Positions 16,256-23,418 are shown, numbered from the stretch's first letter. The stretch is DNA of 34,278 bases from Candidatus Pacearchaeota archaeon (GCA_018304985.1 JAGVWP010000006.1:1-34278), one strand, 5' to 3'. Notes: generated by a model from the letters alone, not told the origin. Program-made: numbers and translations.

Positions 16256-16939
16256 TTAAATCTTTTGCAAATCTAAAATTGCTTTTTTATGTTTCTCAAA
16301 AACTTTATCATCTATAATTCCATAAACTCCCTGTAAAGTGTCTTTAAATTGTTTTGAAGTTATCTTTTCCTTAATCTTTAAATATAATCTATTAAAATCA
16401 TACTTTTTTGAAATCTCTTCTTTTACCCATTTTTTATTTTTTATGTTTGGGGCCAGCATAAAAATATCTCTTATATCTGTTAAACGACAGCTCACAAATT
16501 TCAAGACAAATAAAGCATCTAAGTTTATGATTCTTAATTTTAGTTCTTCTGTAATTGTCTTTCCCCTTAGAGTTCTTATCTCTGAATTATTAAATACCCA
16601 ATCAGCAGAAAAAGTAGCATTGGTTTGCCTGTCCAAAACTTCTTTGATTAAAATATCAATACTTACTTTAATATTATCTCCTAAATCTTTCTCTAATCTT
16701 AAAAAATCTCCATAATAAGAAGCATTATCTTTGTTATTCTCTTCTCTTGCATAACCAAAATCTACTAGAACTTCTTCAATTTCCATTAATTCCTCTTTAT
16801 CTTTAACTACAATATCGCAATCAACTGAAAATCTTGGAAGAGTGTAAGCATTCACAGCATATCCGCCAATAATTACAAACTTGAATTTTCCCATTCGCTT
16901 TAAGGTTTCAAAAATCTCTTTTTCTCTAAGCTGTAGCAT
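16256..16939 (-). CDS. AbiEii/MNT-like nucleotidyltransferase, probable type IV toxin
   Basis: A 227-residue nucleotidyltransferase. IIGGYAVNAY (23-32) followed by RFSVDCDIVV gives the G-G and D40-x-D42 catalytic motif, and FVLKFVSCRLTDIRDI matches the conserved Lys/Asp helix of AbiEii-type enzymes. Such toxins nucleotidylate tRNA and act in phage defence. It is shorter than typical AbiEii (~300 residues). Its start overlaps the upstream winged-helix gene by 14 bp. The pair occupies the slot between lhr relics R2 and R3. Confidence 0.75.
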   Translation of the reverse strand: MLQLREKEIFETLKRMGKFKFVIIGGYAVNAYTLPRFSVDCDIVVKDKEELMEIEEVLVDFGYAREENNKDNASYYGDFLRLEKDLGDNIKVSIDILIKEVLDRQTNATFSADWVFNNSEIRTLRGKTITEELKLRIINLDALFVLKFVSCRLTDIRDIFMLAPNIKNKKWVKEEISKKYDFNRLYLKIKEKITSKQFKDTLQGVYGIIDDKVFEKHKKAILDLQKI

Positions 16940-17528
16940 TTTTATATTTATTTTTCATGTAATTGTAAGCATACAAATACATTTCATTTAATTTTGCTAA
17001 TTTAATTGTTTCTTTTAAATTATCAATTTTATAATTTTCTTTTTCTACAAAACTTAATTTTTCAACAGGAATTAATATTATATATTCTCCTATGGTCGTT
17101 CCTTCATTAACATAATTTGGGATATTATGTTTGTTAAAGAAATTTTTCCAATATTTTAAATCTTTCTTTAAAACTTTAATAAAATAAGGTGATTTTTCTA
17201 TTCCTCTTTGAACATAGGAATAATCGCTCCAAATTTCTATAGCAGACAAATTAGTGAAAGCATAATCTTTTTCTGCTTCTTTTACTATTTGGGGGACTTT
17301 AAATTCTAATAAACTCCTGATTATTGTCTCTGGATTTAAGCATACATAAGTATTATTTGATTGCTTTTTGATCCAACCAGCCCTTAATAATAATGCAAAT
17401 ATCTTTTTTTTCATGCTTTGCCCAACTATCCAATCTAACTCTGACTGTTTGAATCCTTCTTTATCTTTATGCTTTGAAAAAAACAAAGCATATGCCTTTA
17501 AGCCATATTGGGGTATTTCTGTTGCCAT
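16926..17528 (-). CDS. AbiEi-like winged-helix antitoxin/regulator
   Basis: A 200-residue protein with an N-terminal helical/winged-helix region (QSELDWIVGQSMKKKIFALL, then RAGWIKKQSNNTYV) and a mixed C-terminal domain. Its position directly upstream of and overlapping a nucleotidyltransferase toxin fits AbiEi-type antitoxins. Those bind inverted repeats to repress their own promoter, and a near-perfect palindrome is present at 17555-17571 between TATA-like TTTAAATAT and the ATG. Identification rests on size, order and operator more than on strong motifs. Confidence 0.6.
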   Translation of the reverse strand: MATEIPQYGLKAYALFFSKHKDKEGFKQSELDWIVGQSMKKKIFALLLRAGWIKKQSNNTYVCLNPETIIRSLLEFKVPQIVKEAEKDYAFTNLSAIEIWSDYSYVQRGIEKSPYFIKVLKKDLKYWKNFFNKHNIPNYVNEGTTIGEYIILIPVEKLSFVEKENYKIDNLKETIKLAKLNEMYLYAYNYMKNKYKNATA

Positions 17529-17554
17529 TTTTCTATTTGTTTAAGTTTTATATA

Positions 17555-17571
17555 GTTACCTAATAGGTAAC
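17555..17571. promoter_or_regulatory. Putative operator of the AbiE-like operon
   Basis: GTTACCTAATAGGTAAC has perfect 8-bp arms around one base and lies immediately downstream of the minus-strand TATA-like TTTAAATAT (near 17573-17581). This placement fits autorepression by the AbiEi-like protein. Confidence 0.65.
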
Positions 17572-17610
17572 CAATATTTAAAGGTTTCTGTTTCATAACC
17601 CTTGTTTAAA

Positions 17611-17728
17611 GCTTTCCTAAAGCGTATGCATGAGCTGCATATGAAAGCTATAGGTGAGGAATGATTGTTTACACAAAGTATATCAAAAATGGTTCTTTTT
17701 CTATTTTTCTTCAAGAAGCCATTTCCAA
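17611..17728. repeat. lhr 3'-end repeat R3 (relic)
   Basis: It carries the lhr terminal codons and stop, the downstream flank, and then the 3' end of ATPase 3, collinear with R1 over about 118 bp. To the left it shares the extra block CCTTGTTTAAAGCTTTCC with R4, a block absent from R1 and R2. Coding differences from R1 are synonymous (TTG/CTG, GCG/GCT, GGC/GGT). Confidence 0.9.
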
Positions 17729-18969
17729 ACAGGCATTACCTTTATTTTTTTGCTTTCTATTTTAATTTCTTCTTCTTGGCTATTTGTTAAAAGCAATCCT
17801 TCATTTAATTTAAATTTATCCATTGCTTCAGAGAGTCCAGAAATCTCTCTTTCTCTGTTATCTTCATTTAAATCATAACAAACCTGAATTGCATTAATAA
17901 CAGTTTTATTTTTAACTAATAAAAAATCGCATTCATTTTTATTAGAATAATAAAAAACATCATTATTTTTATTTAAAGAGTTAAATACTAAATTTTCCAG
18001 TAGCCATCCTTTATCTTTTGTAAGCTTCTTAGATAAAACTCCAATAAATCCATTATCTATTACATAAAATTTCTTATCATTTATTAGCTGCTTTTTTAAT
18101 GAATAATCAAACTTGTTTATTGTTCTTGCAAAATAAGTTTCTTCAAGATAATGTATAAATTTTTTAATTGTATTAACACTATTAATATCAGTAATCTTCT
18201 TTAAGGAATTAAAGCTGAATTTATTGGCAAAATTAGATATTAAAATAGAATATAAATTTCTTAAAACAATTATATTATTTACCTTATGCCTAACCGCTAT
18301 ATCTTTTAAAATAGTATCTTCATAAACTTTTGTTAAAAGTTCAAAATCATTATAAATCAAATATTCAGGCATTCCTCCACCTATTAAATATTCTTCAAAA
18401 TATTTTTTTATTTCAACTTTTGATTCAGTTTTATACACTGAGTCTTTCTCAATATTAAACTCTCTTAATTCTAAAAATTCTGAAAAAGAGAAAGGCCTAA
18501 CAACAATATCAACATGCCTTCCCGTAAGTTTTGTCCCTAATTCCTTGCTTAATAATGTTGCAGAAGAACCGGTAATAAAAAACTTAAATCCTTCTTCATA
18601 AAATCTTCTTATAAAAGTTTCAAAGTTAGTTACATTTTGAATTTCATCTAGAAAGAAAACTTTTTTCTTTCCATATAAGCTTATTAACCCTTCATAAAGT
18701 TTGTTAAATTCATTAGCAGGAAAATTAAATAATCTTTCATCTTCAAAGTTAATATAATAAAAGTCTTCATCATTGTATATTTTTTTTATTAGTTGTCTTA
18801 AAAGAGTAGATTTTCCGCTTCTTCTTAAACCAGTTAAAACAACAACATGAGGAAGCTTAATTTTAGATTCAATTTTTCGGAGTATAGTTCTCTCTATGCC
18901 ATATTTTTTATTAAATATGGTTTCTCTCTGTTTCACTAATATTTCTTTTATTTGTTCTTCTGATAACAT
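17701..18969 (-). CDS. DUF4143-type AAA ATPase 3
   Basis: A 422-residue protein: Walker A GLRRSGKSTLLRQ (about 46-58), INFEDERLFNF, Walker B VFFLDEIQNV, TGSSATLLSKELGTKLTGR, then DUF4143 elements FYVIDNGFIG, ENLVFNSLNK, ECDFLLVKNK, IQVCYDLNEDNRERE and the ending VMPVWKWLLEEK. It is closest in this window to ATPase 4 (shared ELGTxLTGR, DNREREI-GL-EAMDKFKL). It lies between relics R3 and R4. Its promoter (TATA-like TTTAAAAAC near 18992-19000) is preceded by a 10-8-10 inverted repeat at 19013-19040. Confidence 0.9.
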   Translation of the reverse strand: MLSEEQIKEILVKQRETIFNKKYGIERTILRKIESKIKLPHVVVLTGLRRSGKSTLLRQLIKKIYNDEDFYYINFEDERLFNFPANEFNKLYEGLISLYGKKKVFFLDEIQNVTNFETFIRRFYEEGFKFFITGSSATLLSKELGTKLTGRHVDIVVRPFSFSEFLELREFNIEKDSVYKTESKVEIKKYFEEYLIGGGMPEYLIYNDFELLTKVYEDTILKDIAVRHKVNNIIVLRNLYSILISNFANKFSFNSLKKITDINSVNTIKKFIHYLEETYFARTINKFDYSLKKQLINDKKFYVIDNGFIGVLSKKLTKDKGWLLENLVFNSLNKNNDVFYYSNKNECDFLLVKNKTVINAIQVCYDLNEDNREREISGLSEAMDKFKLNEGLLLTNSQEEEIKIESKKIKVMPVWKWLLEEK

Positions 18970-19012
18970 GATAATATAACCAATACAGAGTTTTTAAATG
19001 TTTTCATTATGG

Positions 19013-19040
19013 TTGCACAAAATAGCCAATTTTTGTGCAA
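19013..19040. promoter_or_regulatory. Inverted repeat upstream of ATPase 3
   Basis: TTGCACAAAA and TTTTGTGCAA are perfect 10-bp arms separated by 8 bp (19023-19030). The repeat lies about 12 bp upstream of the TATA-like box of ATPase 3. A 10-8-10 repeat with different arms occurs at 34218-34245. Confidence 0.6.
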
Positions 19041-19050
19041 TGATAGTAAT

Positions 19051-19095
19051 ATTATCCATACTGCAATTTTAGTGTATTATTGTACTATTTAAATG
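19051..19095 (-). pseudogene. Relic promoter and start codon of a lost ATPase gene
   Basis: This segment matches the start region and promoter of ATPase 2 (16001-16045) with few differences, including CAATTTTAG, TATTATTGTACTATTTAAA and an ATG (minus strand, 19057-19059) followed by codons M-D-N-I versus M-N-N-I in ATPase 2. The frame closes after about 22 codons. It lies just left of relic R4, so an older ATPase unit once stood here. Confidence 0.6.
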
Positions 19096-19119
19096 TTCCA
19101 TTTTTATCCTTGTTTAAAG

Positions 19120-19164
19120 CTTTCCTAAAGAGAATGCATGAGCTGCACATGAAAGCTATAGGGG
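19120..19164. repeat. lhr 3'-end repeat R4 (relic, degenerate end)
   Basis: It encodes FLKRMHELHMKAIG like the other copies but then reads GGA ATA AAA instead of the Glu-Glu-stop, and the downstream flank of R1-R3 is missing. Differences from R3 before that point are synonymous (CGT/AGA, CAT/CAC, GGT/GGG). It is the last relic before plus-strand genes resume. Confidence 0.85.
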
Positions 19165-19259
19165 GAATAAAATATTTATCACCAAGATGATAGAGGTTTG
19201 ATTCTATATGGGCAATATTTTTCGAAAAGCTTAAATATTTAATAAATTAAGTGATTATA

Positions 19260-20285
19260 ATGAAAAGTAAGGTGTATCAATGTCCTTTTTGTGCTAGTTA
19301 TATTTCTAAGGAAAAGTATGAACAAGTAATTCGAGAAAATGAAATATTAAAGAAAAAAATAGAAAGTTTAGAAAAAGAACGTGAACAATTTAAGGAGAAA
19401 GAAAGGAAATTTGAAGAAGAGAAGAAAAATTTGAAGAAACAAATGCAAGAATCTCTAAAATCTCAAATAACTAAAGAGAGACAAAAATTAAATATTGAAC
19501 TTCTAAAATATCAAGAACAAATTAAGAAGTTCAAAGAAAAAGAAATTCAACATAAAGAAGAAATTAAAAAAGTAAGAATCAATGAAATGAAGAAAGCGGG
19601 TAGCCAATTAAGTAAATATGAGTCAACTATAAAAAAACAGGCAATAGAGATTGAAAATTTAAAAAAAGGAAAAACTGCTCAAGAATTAGGTTTTGATTTT
19701 GAGAATGAAATGTATGAAATATTAAAAAAAGAGTTTCAAAATGATGATGTTCAACATACTGGAAAAAAGGGAGACGCAATAATTTATATCAAAGCAAGAA
19801 ATAATGAGATTATTGGTACAATATTAGTTGAATGTAAAAGGACGGAGAAACATGCATCTGCTCACGTAGAAGAAGTTAAAAGACACAAAATAGATGCAAA
19901 AGCAGATGTAGGAATTCTTGTTACTAATGGAGATTTTGGGAAAACTAAGATGGATGGTTTCAAAAATGTTGATGATATTCTTATTATTAGACCCTTTAGT
20001 GCAGTTGATTTTATCAAACATATTAGAAAGGGATTAATAGATATTGATTCCCTTAAATTAACTAAAGATGAAAAGAATAAAGAAATGACTAAATTATGGA
20101 ATTTTATACATAGTCCAGAATTTGAATCTCAAATGAACTCCATTTTTCGATTAATTAATCTACTTATGGAATTAGACAGTAAAGAAATAGATTTAATCGA
20201 TAGAAGAAAGATAATTGAGAATAATTTATTAAAGGCACATAAATTGATTTCAGAAGGAATACAAAATTCTAAAAAATTGAGTTGA
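19260..20285 (+). CDS. Coiled-coil PD-(D/E)XK nuclease-like protein
   Basis: A 341-residue protein from ATG 19260; a GTG three codons earlier (19251) is also in frame, but the TATA-like CTTAAATATT near 19230 places a leaderless start at the ATG. An N-terminal CPFC pair (C8, C11) is followed by a long charged coiled coil (about 20-150). A nuclease-like domain then follows, with a Glu in GFDFENEMYEIL, the Asp in KKGDAIIYI and the E-x-K of VECKRT (about 155-215), resembling DUF2130/restriction-endonuclease-like proteins. It sits between the last lhr relic and a HepT-MNT pair, in a defence-like setting. Confidence 0.75.
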   Translation: MKSKVYQCPFCASYISKEKYEQVIRENEILKKKIESLEKEREQFKEKERKFEEEKKNLKKQMQESLKSQITKERQKLNIELLKYQEQIKKFKEKEIQHKEEIKKVRINEMKKAGSQLSKYESTIKKQAIEIENLKKGKTAQELGFDFENEMYEILKKEFQNDDVQHTGKKGDAIIYIKARNNEIIGTILVECKRTEKHASAHVEEVKRHKIDAKADVGILVTNGDFGKTKMDGFKNVDDILIIRPFSAVDFIKHIRKGLIDIDSLKLTKDEKNKEMTKLWNFIHSPEFESQMNSIFRLINLLMELDSKEIDLIDRRKIIENNLLKAHKLISEGIQNSKKLS

Positions 20286-20345
20286 AAATAACCTTATCCC
20301 CCCTATTCCAAAAACCCTCTCGCCCCTAAATTAATAAGAATCTTT

Positions 20346-20687
20346 TTACTTTCTCTCCTCAACAATCCTCTTAAGAGAAGCTTTCAAATCTGGTAGCTTA
20401 TTCTTAACAACATCCCAGACAATTTCCAAATCAACTCCAGAATAAGCATGAATTAATATATCTCTCAACCCAGAAATCTTCTTCCATTCAATCTCGCTAT
20501 GTTTTTCTTTTAATTCTTCAGAAATATTTTTTGCAGCTTCTCCAATTATTTCAAGATTCCTTAAAACTGCATCGCAAACTAATCCATTACCCTTAAACTT
20601 ATCATAAGAAAATCCTTTTACATATTGCTCAATTTTCTTTATTGATTTTAGTATATCATTTAGATAAACATCTTGTTCTTTAGGCAT
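20346..20687 (-). CDS. hepT: HepT-like HEPN toxin (DUF86)
   Basis: A 113-residue all-helical HEPN protein with the catalytic R-x4-H-x-Y motif (R75, H80, Y82 in LRDILIHAYSG) and the family's RNLEIIGEAAKNI helix. HepT toxins are RNases held inactive when the partner MNT enzyme AMPylates the motif Tyr. The start overlaps the end of the MNT-like gene by 8 bp, indicating coupled translation. Function is confidently predicted from motif and neighbour. Confidence 0.9.
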   Translation of the reverse strand: MPKEQDVYLNDILKSIKKIEQYVKGFSYDKFKGNGLVCDAVLRNLEIIGEAAKNISEELKEKHSEIEWKKISGLRDILIHAYSGVDLEIVWDVVKNKLPDLKASLKRIVEERK

Positions 20688-21165
20688 AAATTACCTCTTT
20701 TTTTATATAATTCAATTCAGGCTTTAATCCTTTCTCTATAATCAAATCAACACTTCTCCCAAATAAACCTTCCAAAAAAAGTTTCAACCCCATATAATTA
20801 TCAAAACTGGCATTGGAAAATTCCACCAATATATCTACATCACTTTTTTCATTCTGCTTGCCTTTAGCAAAAGATCCGAATAAGCCTATTTTCTTAACTC
20901 CATAATTATTTATTTCGCTTTTATGCATATTAAGAATTTTAATTATTTCTTTAGCAGTTAAATTTCCTGTTTTGCTTTTTTCATCCGCTTTAATTCCAAC
21001 ACCAGTCAGCATATCTTCTTGAACTTTTTTTACTATCAAAATATCTCCCTCTAAAACAAACAATACTTTTTCTCCATCTCCTATTCCAAGCTTCCTCCTG
21101 ACGCCCGCAGGTATAGCTATCTGTCCTCTTGAGCTGACAGTGCCTATTTCAATTATTTTTTCCAT
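20680..21165 (-). CDS. AbrB-MNT fusion antitoxin (DNA-binding domain plus minimal nucleotidyltransferase)
   Basis: A 161-residue protein. Residues 5-50 are an AbrB/SpoVT domain (GTVSSRGQIAIPAGVRRKLG), and residues 70-160 a minimal nucleotidyltransferase with G97-S98-x10-D109-x-D111 (LFGSFAKGKQNEKSDVDILV). MNT antitoxins usually lack their own DNA-binding domain; here AMPylation of HepT and promoter control may reside in one chain. An 18-bp perfect palindrome at 21182-21199 lies between its TATA-like TTTAAATAC and the ATG, as expected for autoregulation. Confidence 0.85.
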   Translation of the reverse strand: MEKIIEIGTVSSRGQIAIPAGVRRKLGIGDGEKVLFVLEGDILIVKKVQEDMLTGVGIKADEKSKTGNLTAKEIIKILNMHKSEINNYGVKKIGLFGSFAKGKQNEKSDVDILVEFSNASFDNYMGLKLFLEGLFGRSVDLIIEKGLKPELNYIKKEVIYA

Positions 21166-21181
21166 TTTAACATATCTTATT

Positions 21182-21199
21182 TACAAGATATATCTTGTA
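21182..21199. promoter_or_regulatory. Putative operator of the AbrB-MNT/hepT operon
   Basis: TACAAGATATATCTTGTA is a perfect 18-bp palindrome next to the minus-strand TATA-like TTTAAATAC (near 21197-21205), with a further half-site (ATATCTT) toward the ATG. The AbrB domain of the first gene product is the likely ligand. The divergent phosphoesterase promoter is nearby and could also be affected. Confidence 0.7.
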
Positions 21200-21247
21200 T
21201 TTAAACTTTTCGGTTCATTTTTAAAACCCTTATAGTTATAAAAGATA

Positions 21248-22003
21248 ATGAAATTATCAAAAACAAATAAACAAGGCTTCGAATTCCTCGGCAAAGCAGT
21301 ATACTTCCCAGAACAGGAAATACTTGCAATTGGAGACTTGCATCTTGGCTATGAGTATATGTTAAGAGAGGCTGGAATAAACCTTCCTCTTCAACAAATT
21401 AAAAATACAATTAATGATATTATAAAAATAATCAACAGCATAAGAATTTCAGGCAGAAAAGTAAGCAAAATTATCTTTTTAGGAGATATAAAACACTATT
21501 TTGCATTTCATAAAGGCGAGAGGAACTTATTCCTGGATTTAATGCAGGAAATTGAAAAGCACATTAAAAGAGAAAACATAATTGTTATTAAAGGAAACCA
21601 TGAGAAAATGGAAAACCTCGCTGACAAGCATTTTCTGGATTTCTATATAGAAAAAGACTTGGCTTTTATCCATGGTGACGAGCCAATAAAACAAGCCTTC
21701 AGCAAAGAAATAAAAACAATCATCATGGGTCACTTACATCCTGCCATAACAATTAGTGATTCACAGCAGATAAAATCAGAGAAATATAAATGTTTTCTTG
21801 TTGGAGATTATAAAAGCAAACAAGTAATTATTCTTCCAAGTTTCCTTCCACTAGTAGAAGGAACAAGCGTTAATGAATATCTAAGTGATAGCTCTTGCAT
21901 GATTCCAAAAGACAAACTCATAAATTTCAATGTTTATGCAATCGGGGAAAGTAGTATATATGATTTTGGAAAGCTGAAGAAACTGATAAGAAAAAGAGAT
22001 TGA
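21248..22003 (+). CDS. COG1407-like metallophosphoesterase (ICC/PdeM-like)
   Basis: A 251-residue calcineurin-fold phosphoesterase with all metal motifs: GDLHLG (29-34), FLGDIKH, KGNHEKM, FIHGD and GHLHPAI. The size and the GDLHLGYE motif fit the archaeal ICC-like phosphoesterases (COG1407), which commonly sit beside lhr genes and relate to the bacterial ligase/Lhr-associated DNA-repair phosphoesterase. Here lhr is about 6.5 kb away with the ATPase/toxin array between them. A TATA-like TTTTAAAACC lies about 20-25 nt upstream of the ATG. Confidence 0.85.
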   Translation: MKLSKTNKQGFEFLGKAVYFPEQEILAIGDLHLGYEYMLREAGINLPLQQIKNTINDIIKIINSIRISGRKVSKIIFLGDIKHYFAFHKGERNLFLDLMQEIEKHIKRENIIVIKGNHEKMENLADKHFLDFYIEKDLAFIHGDEPIKQAFSKEIKTIIMGHLHPAITISDSQQIKSEKYKCFLVGDYKSKQVIILPSFLPLVEGTSVNEYLSDSSCMIPKDKLINFNVYAIGESSIYDFGKLKKLIRKRD

Positions 22004-22021
22004 GAATATTTCACTGAATCT

Positions 22022-22297
22022 TTAATTCAGGCCAAAAGACTCGGTAAAATCAGCTATTAAAGAATATTTATTCAGGTAATTAAGGCCTTTTTCAGTTACA
22101 GAATATGTCTTTCCTTCTTTAGATTTATGTTCCACTATAAACTTTTTTTCTATAAGCTCCTGAAGATATTCTTCCATCATCTGATATGAAAGGTTTGACT
22201 TATATAGGATATGGGTGGGTTTTATCCTCCCGTTCCGGCTATTTATGACTTGAAGAATATCTCTTATTACTTCTAGGCGATTTCTTTTTTTGCTCAT
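22022..22297 (-). CDS. Winged-helix DNA-binding protein
   Basis: A 91-residue winged-helix protein of the archaeal HTH_45-like type. It has NRLEVIRDILQVI, then KPTHILYKSNLSYQMMEEYLQELI (recognition helix region), and a wing KEGKTYSVTEKGLNYL. Its start lies inside the upstream membrane-protein gene (59-bp overlap), so translation is likely coupled. Probably a transcription regulator working with the membrane protein. Confidence 0.8.
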   Translation of the reverse strand: MSKKRNRLEVIRDILQVINSRNGRIKPTHILYKSNLSYQMMEEYLQELIEKKFIVEHKSKEGKTYSVTEKGLNYLNKYSLIADFTESFGLN

Positions 22298-22952
22298 TTT
22301 TTATGATTAGGATAAGTCCAAATAAGATTAGTATGTAACCTGCTAATGATATTGAATGGCCTATAACATAATATATATAACTTCTTGCCGCAAATATAAA
22401 ATAAATATGGCTTACAAATAACAAAGCAAAAGCAACTAATATGATTAACGATTTTGAATTTCTATTTTTAATATAACTTGTTAAATGAGTCGCTGCAATA
22501 TAGCCAAAAAATAGTGTTGCTAATACATAATAAGCGCTTCCTTTGCTTTCAGTCATAAATAAAGCAAGAACTGATAAAATAAAAAGAAGAGAGAAAACCT
22601 TTGCATTATTCACTTTTAGATTAGTATAAGTTACAGTCAGTAATCCTATAATAAATAAAAATATATGAGTATACACTCCAATCATTCCAAGTGAAATTAT
22701 ATTGCTCAACTCTACTGCAGCAATTCCATCGCTTAATCTGTCAATTAAAGATAGGTTAACAACCGCCCATAGAACATATGAAGCAGATATAAAAGCAAAA
22801 CCCATGCTCAACAGCTTGGATTCATTCTGCTTGCATAATAAATAAACTCTAAAAGCATAAAATGCAACAAATCCGGTTATAAGAGCAAAGATAATTTCAA
22901 AGATAACACTGTAAATGAAGAACCAATTTGGAAGAAGATATAACGTCGCCAT
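22239..22952 (-). CDS. Multi-pass membrane protein (about seven helices), coupled to winged-helix regulator
   Basis: A 237-residue protein with about seven hydrophobic helices and few polar loops, ending in a basic tail (KNEQKKKSPRSNKRYSSSHK). No catalytic motif is seen. The large overlap with the winged-helix gene suggests a membrane sensor/regulator pair, but this is inference. The minus-strand TATA-like CTTTAAAAG near 22976-22984 supports the ATG at 22952. Confidence 0.7.
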   Translation of the reverse strand: MATLYLLPNWFFIYSVIFEIIFALITGFVAFYAFRVYLLCKQNESKLLSMGFAFISASYVLWAVVNLSLIDRLSDGIAAVELSNIISLGMIGVYTHIFLFIIGLLTVTYTNLKVNNAKVFSLLFILSVLALFMTESKGSAYYVLATLFFGYIAATHLTSYIKNRNSKSLIILVAFALLFVSHIYFIFAARSYIYYVIGHSISLAGYILILFGLILIIKNEQKKKSPRSNKRYSSSHK

Positions 22953-23100
22953 AATTATTATATTCTGTTTTAGCTTTTAAAGCTTATGGAAGAGCTTTCT
23001 GTATTGATTTTCTTTAGGTTTCTTTAACAACCCCTTAATAAAGGGTTTTCTTGATTTCTATAAAGTTATTGATTAACACTAAATAAAAATTGAGGATAAA

Positions 23101-23211
23101 ATGCAACACCCACACCAACACGAACACAAACCAACAAAACCTAACACGAACAACACACCGTATGAACTAAAAATTTATATGTTCAAACCTCCGCCAGATT
23201 TTTGCAGTTAA
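23101..23211 (+). CDS. Possible His-rich microprotein
   Basis: A 36-codon frame starting MQHPHQHEHKPTKPN. The first 27 codons avoid the T-rich composition of the surroundings and are rich in C and A on the plus strand, which stands out in this A+T-rich intergenic stretch. HPHQHEH could bind metal. A GAGGATAAA precedes the ATG, and TATA-like boxes lie at about 23057 and 23081. The alternative is a non-coding RNA extending to the hairpin at 23271-23309. Confidence 0.3.
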   Translation: MQHPHQHEHKPTKPNTNNTPYELKIYMFKPPPDFCS

Positions 23212-23320
23212 ACCTTATCATATCACACATTATTCATACTCGTTCTTTAAAATAGGATAAGTCATCACTCGGACGCATGATTTCACACCCTCTTTAACTT
23301 CATGCGTCCTTTATATTATA

Positions 23321-23360
23321 AAAAGGACCAAGGTCCTTCTTATGACATCTCCTTTTAATG
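23321..23360 (-). repeat. Dispersed 34-bp-type hairpin repeat, inverted single copy
   Basis: On the minus strand it reads AAAAGGAGATGTCATAAGAA followed by the hairpin AAGGACC-TT-GGTCCTT. The first part matches the second unit of the tandem array at 31901-32006 over 20 bases. The stem here is perfect, and compensating changes in the other copies (AGAACC/GGTTCT) suggest the structure is conserved. Confidence 0.6.
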
Positions 23361-23387
23361 TTAATATATTTTCAAATTAAAGTTTAT

Positions 23388-23418
23388 AACTTTAGTTGGA
23401 CTATAGACACTAAAGCTT
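23388..23418. repeat. Hairpin repeat, copy 2 (upstream of patatin gene)
   Basis: Stem core CTTTAG/CTAAAG (23390-23395, 23410-23415) with the 14-nt loop TTGGACTATAGACA, one base different from the loop of the element at 1615-1646. It lies about 15 bp before the TATA-like box of the patatin gene. Confidence 0.6.
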
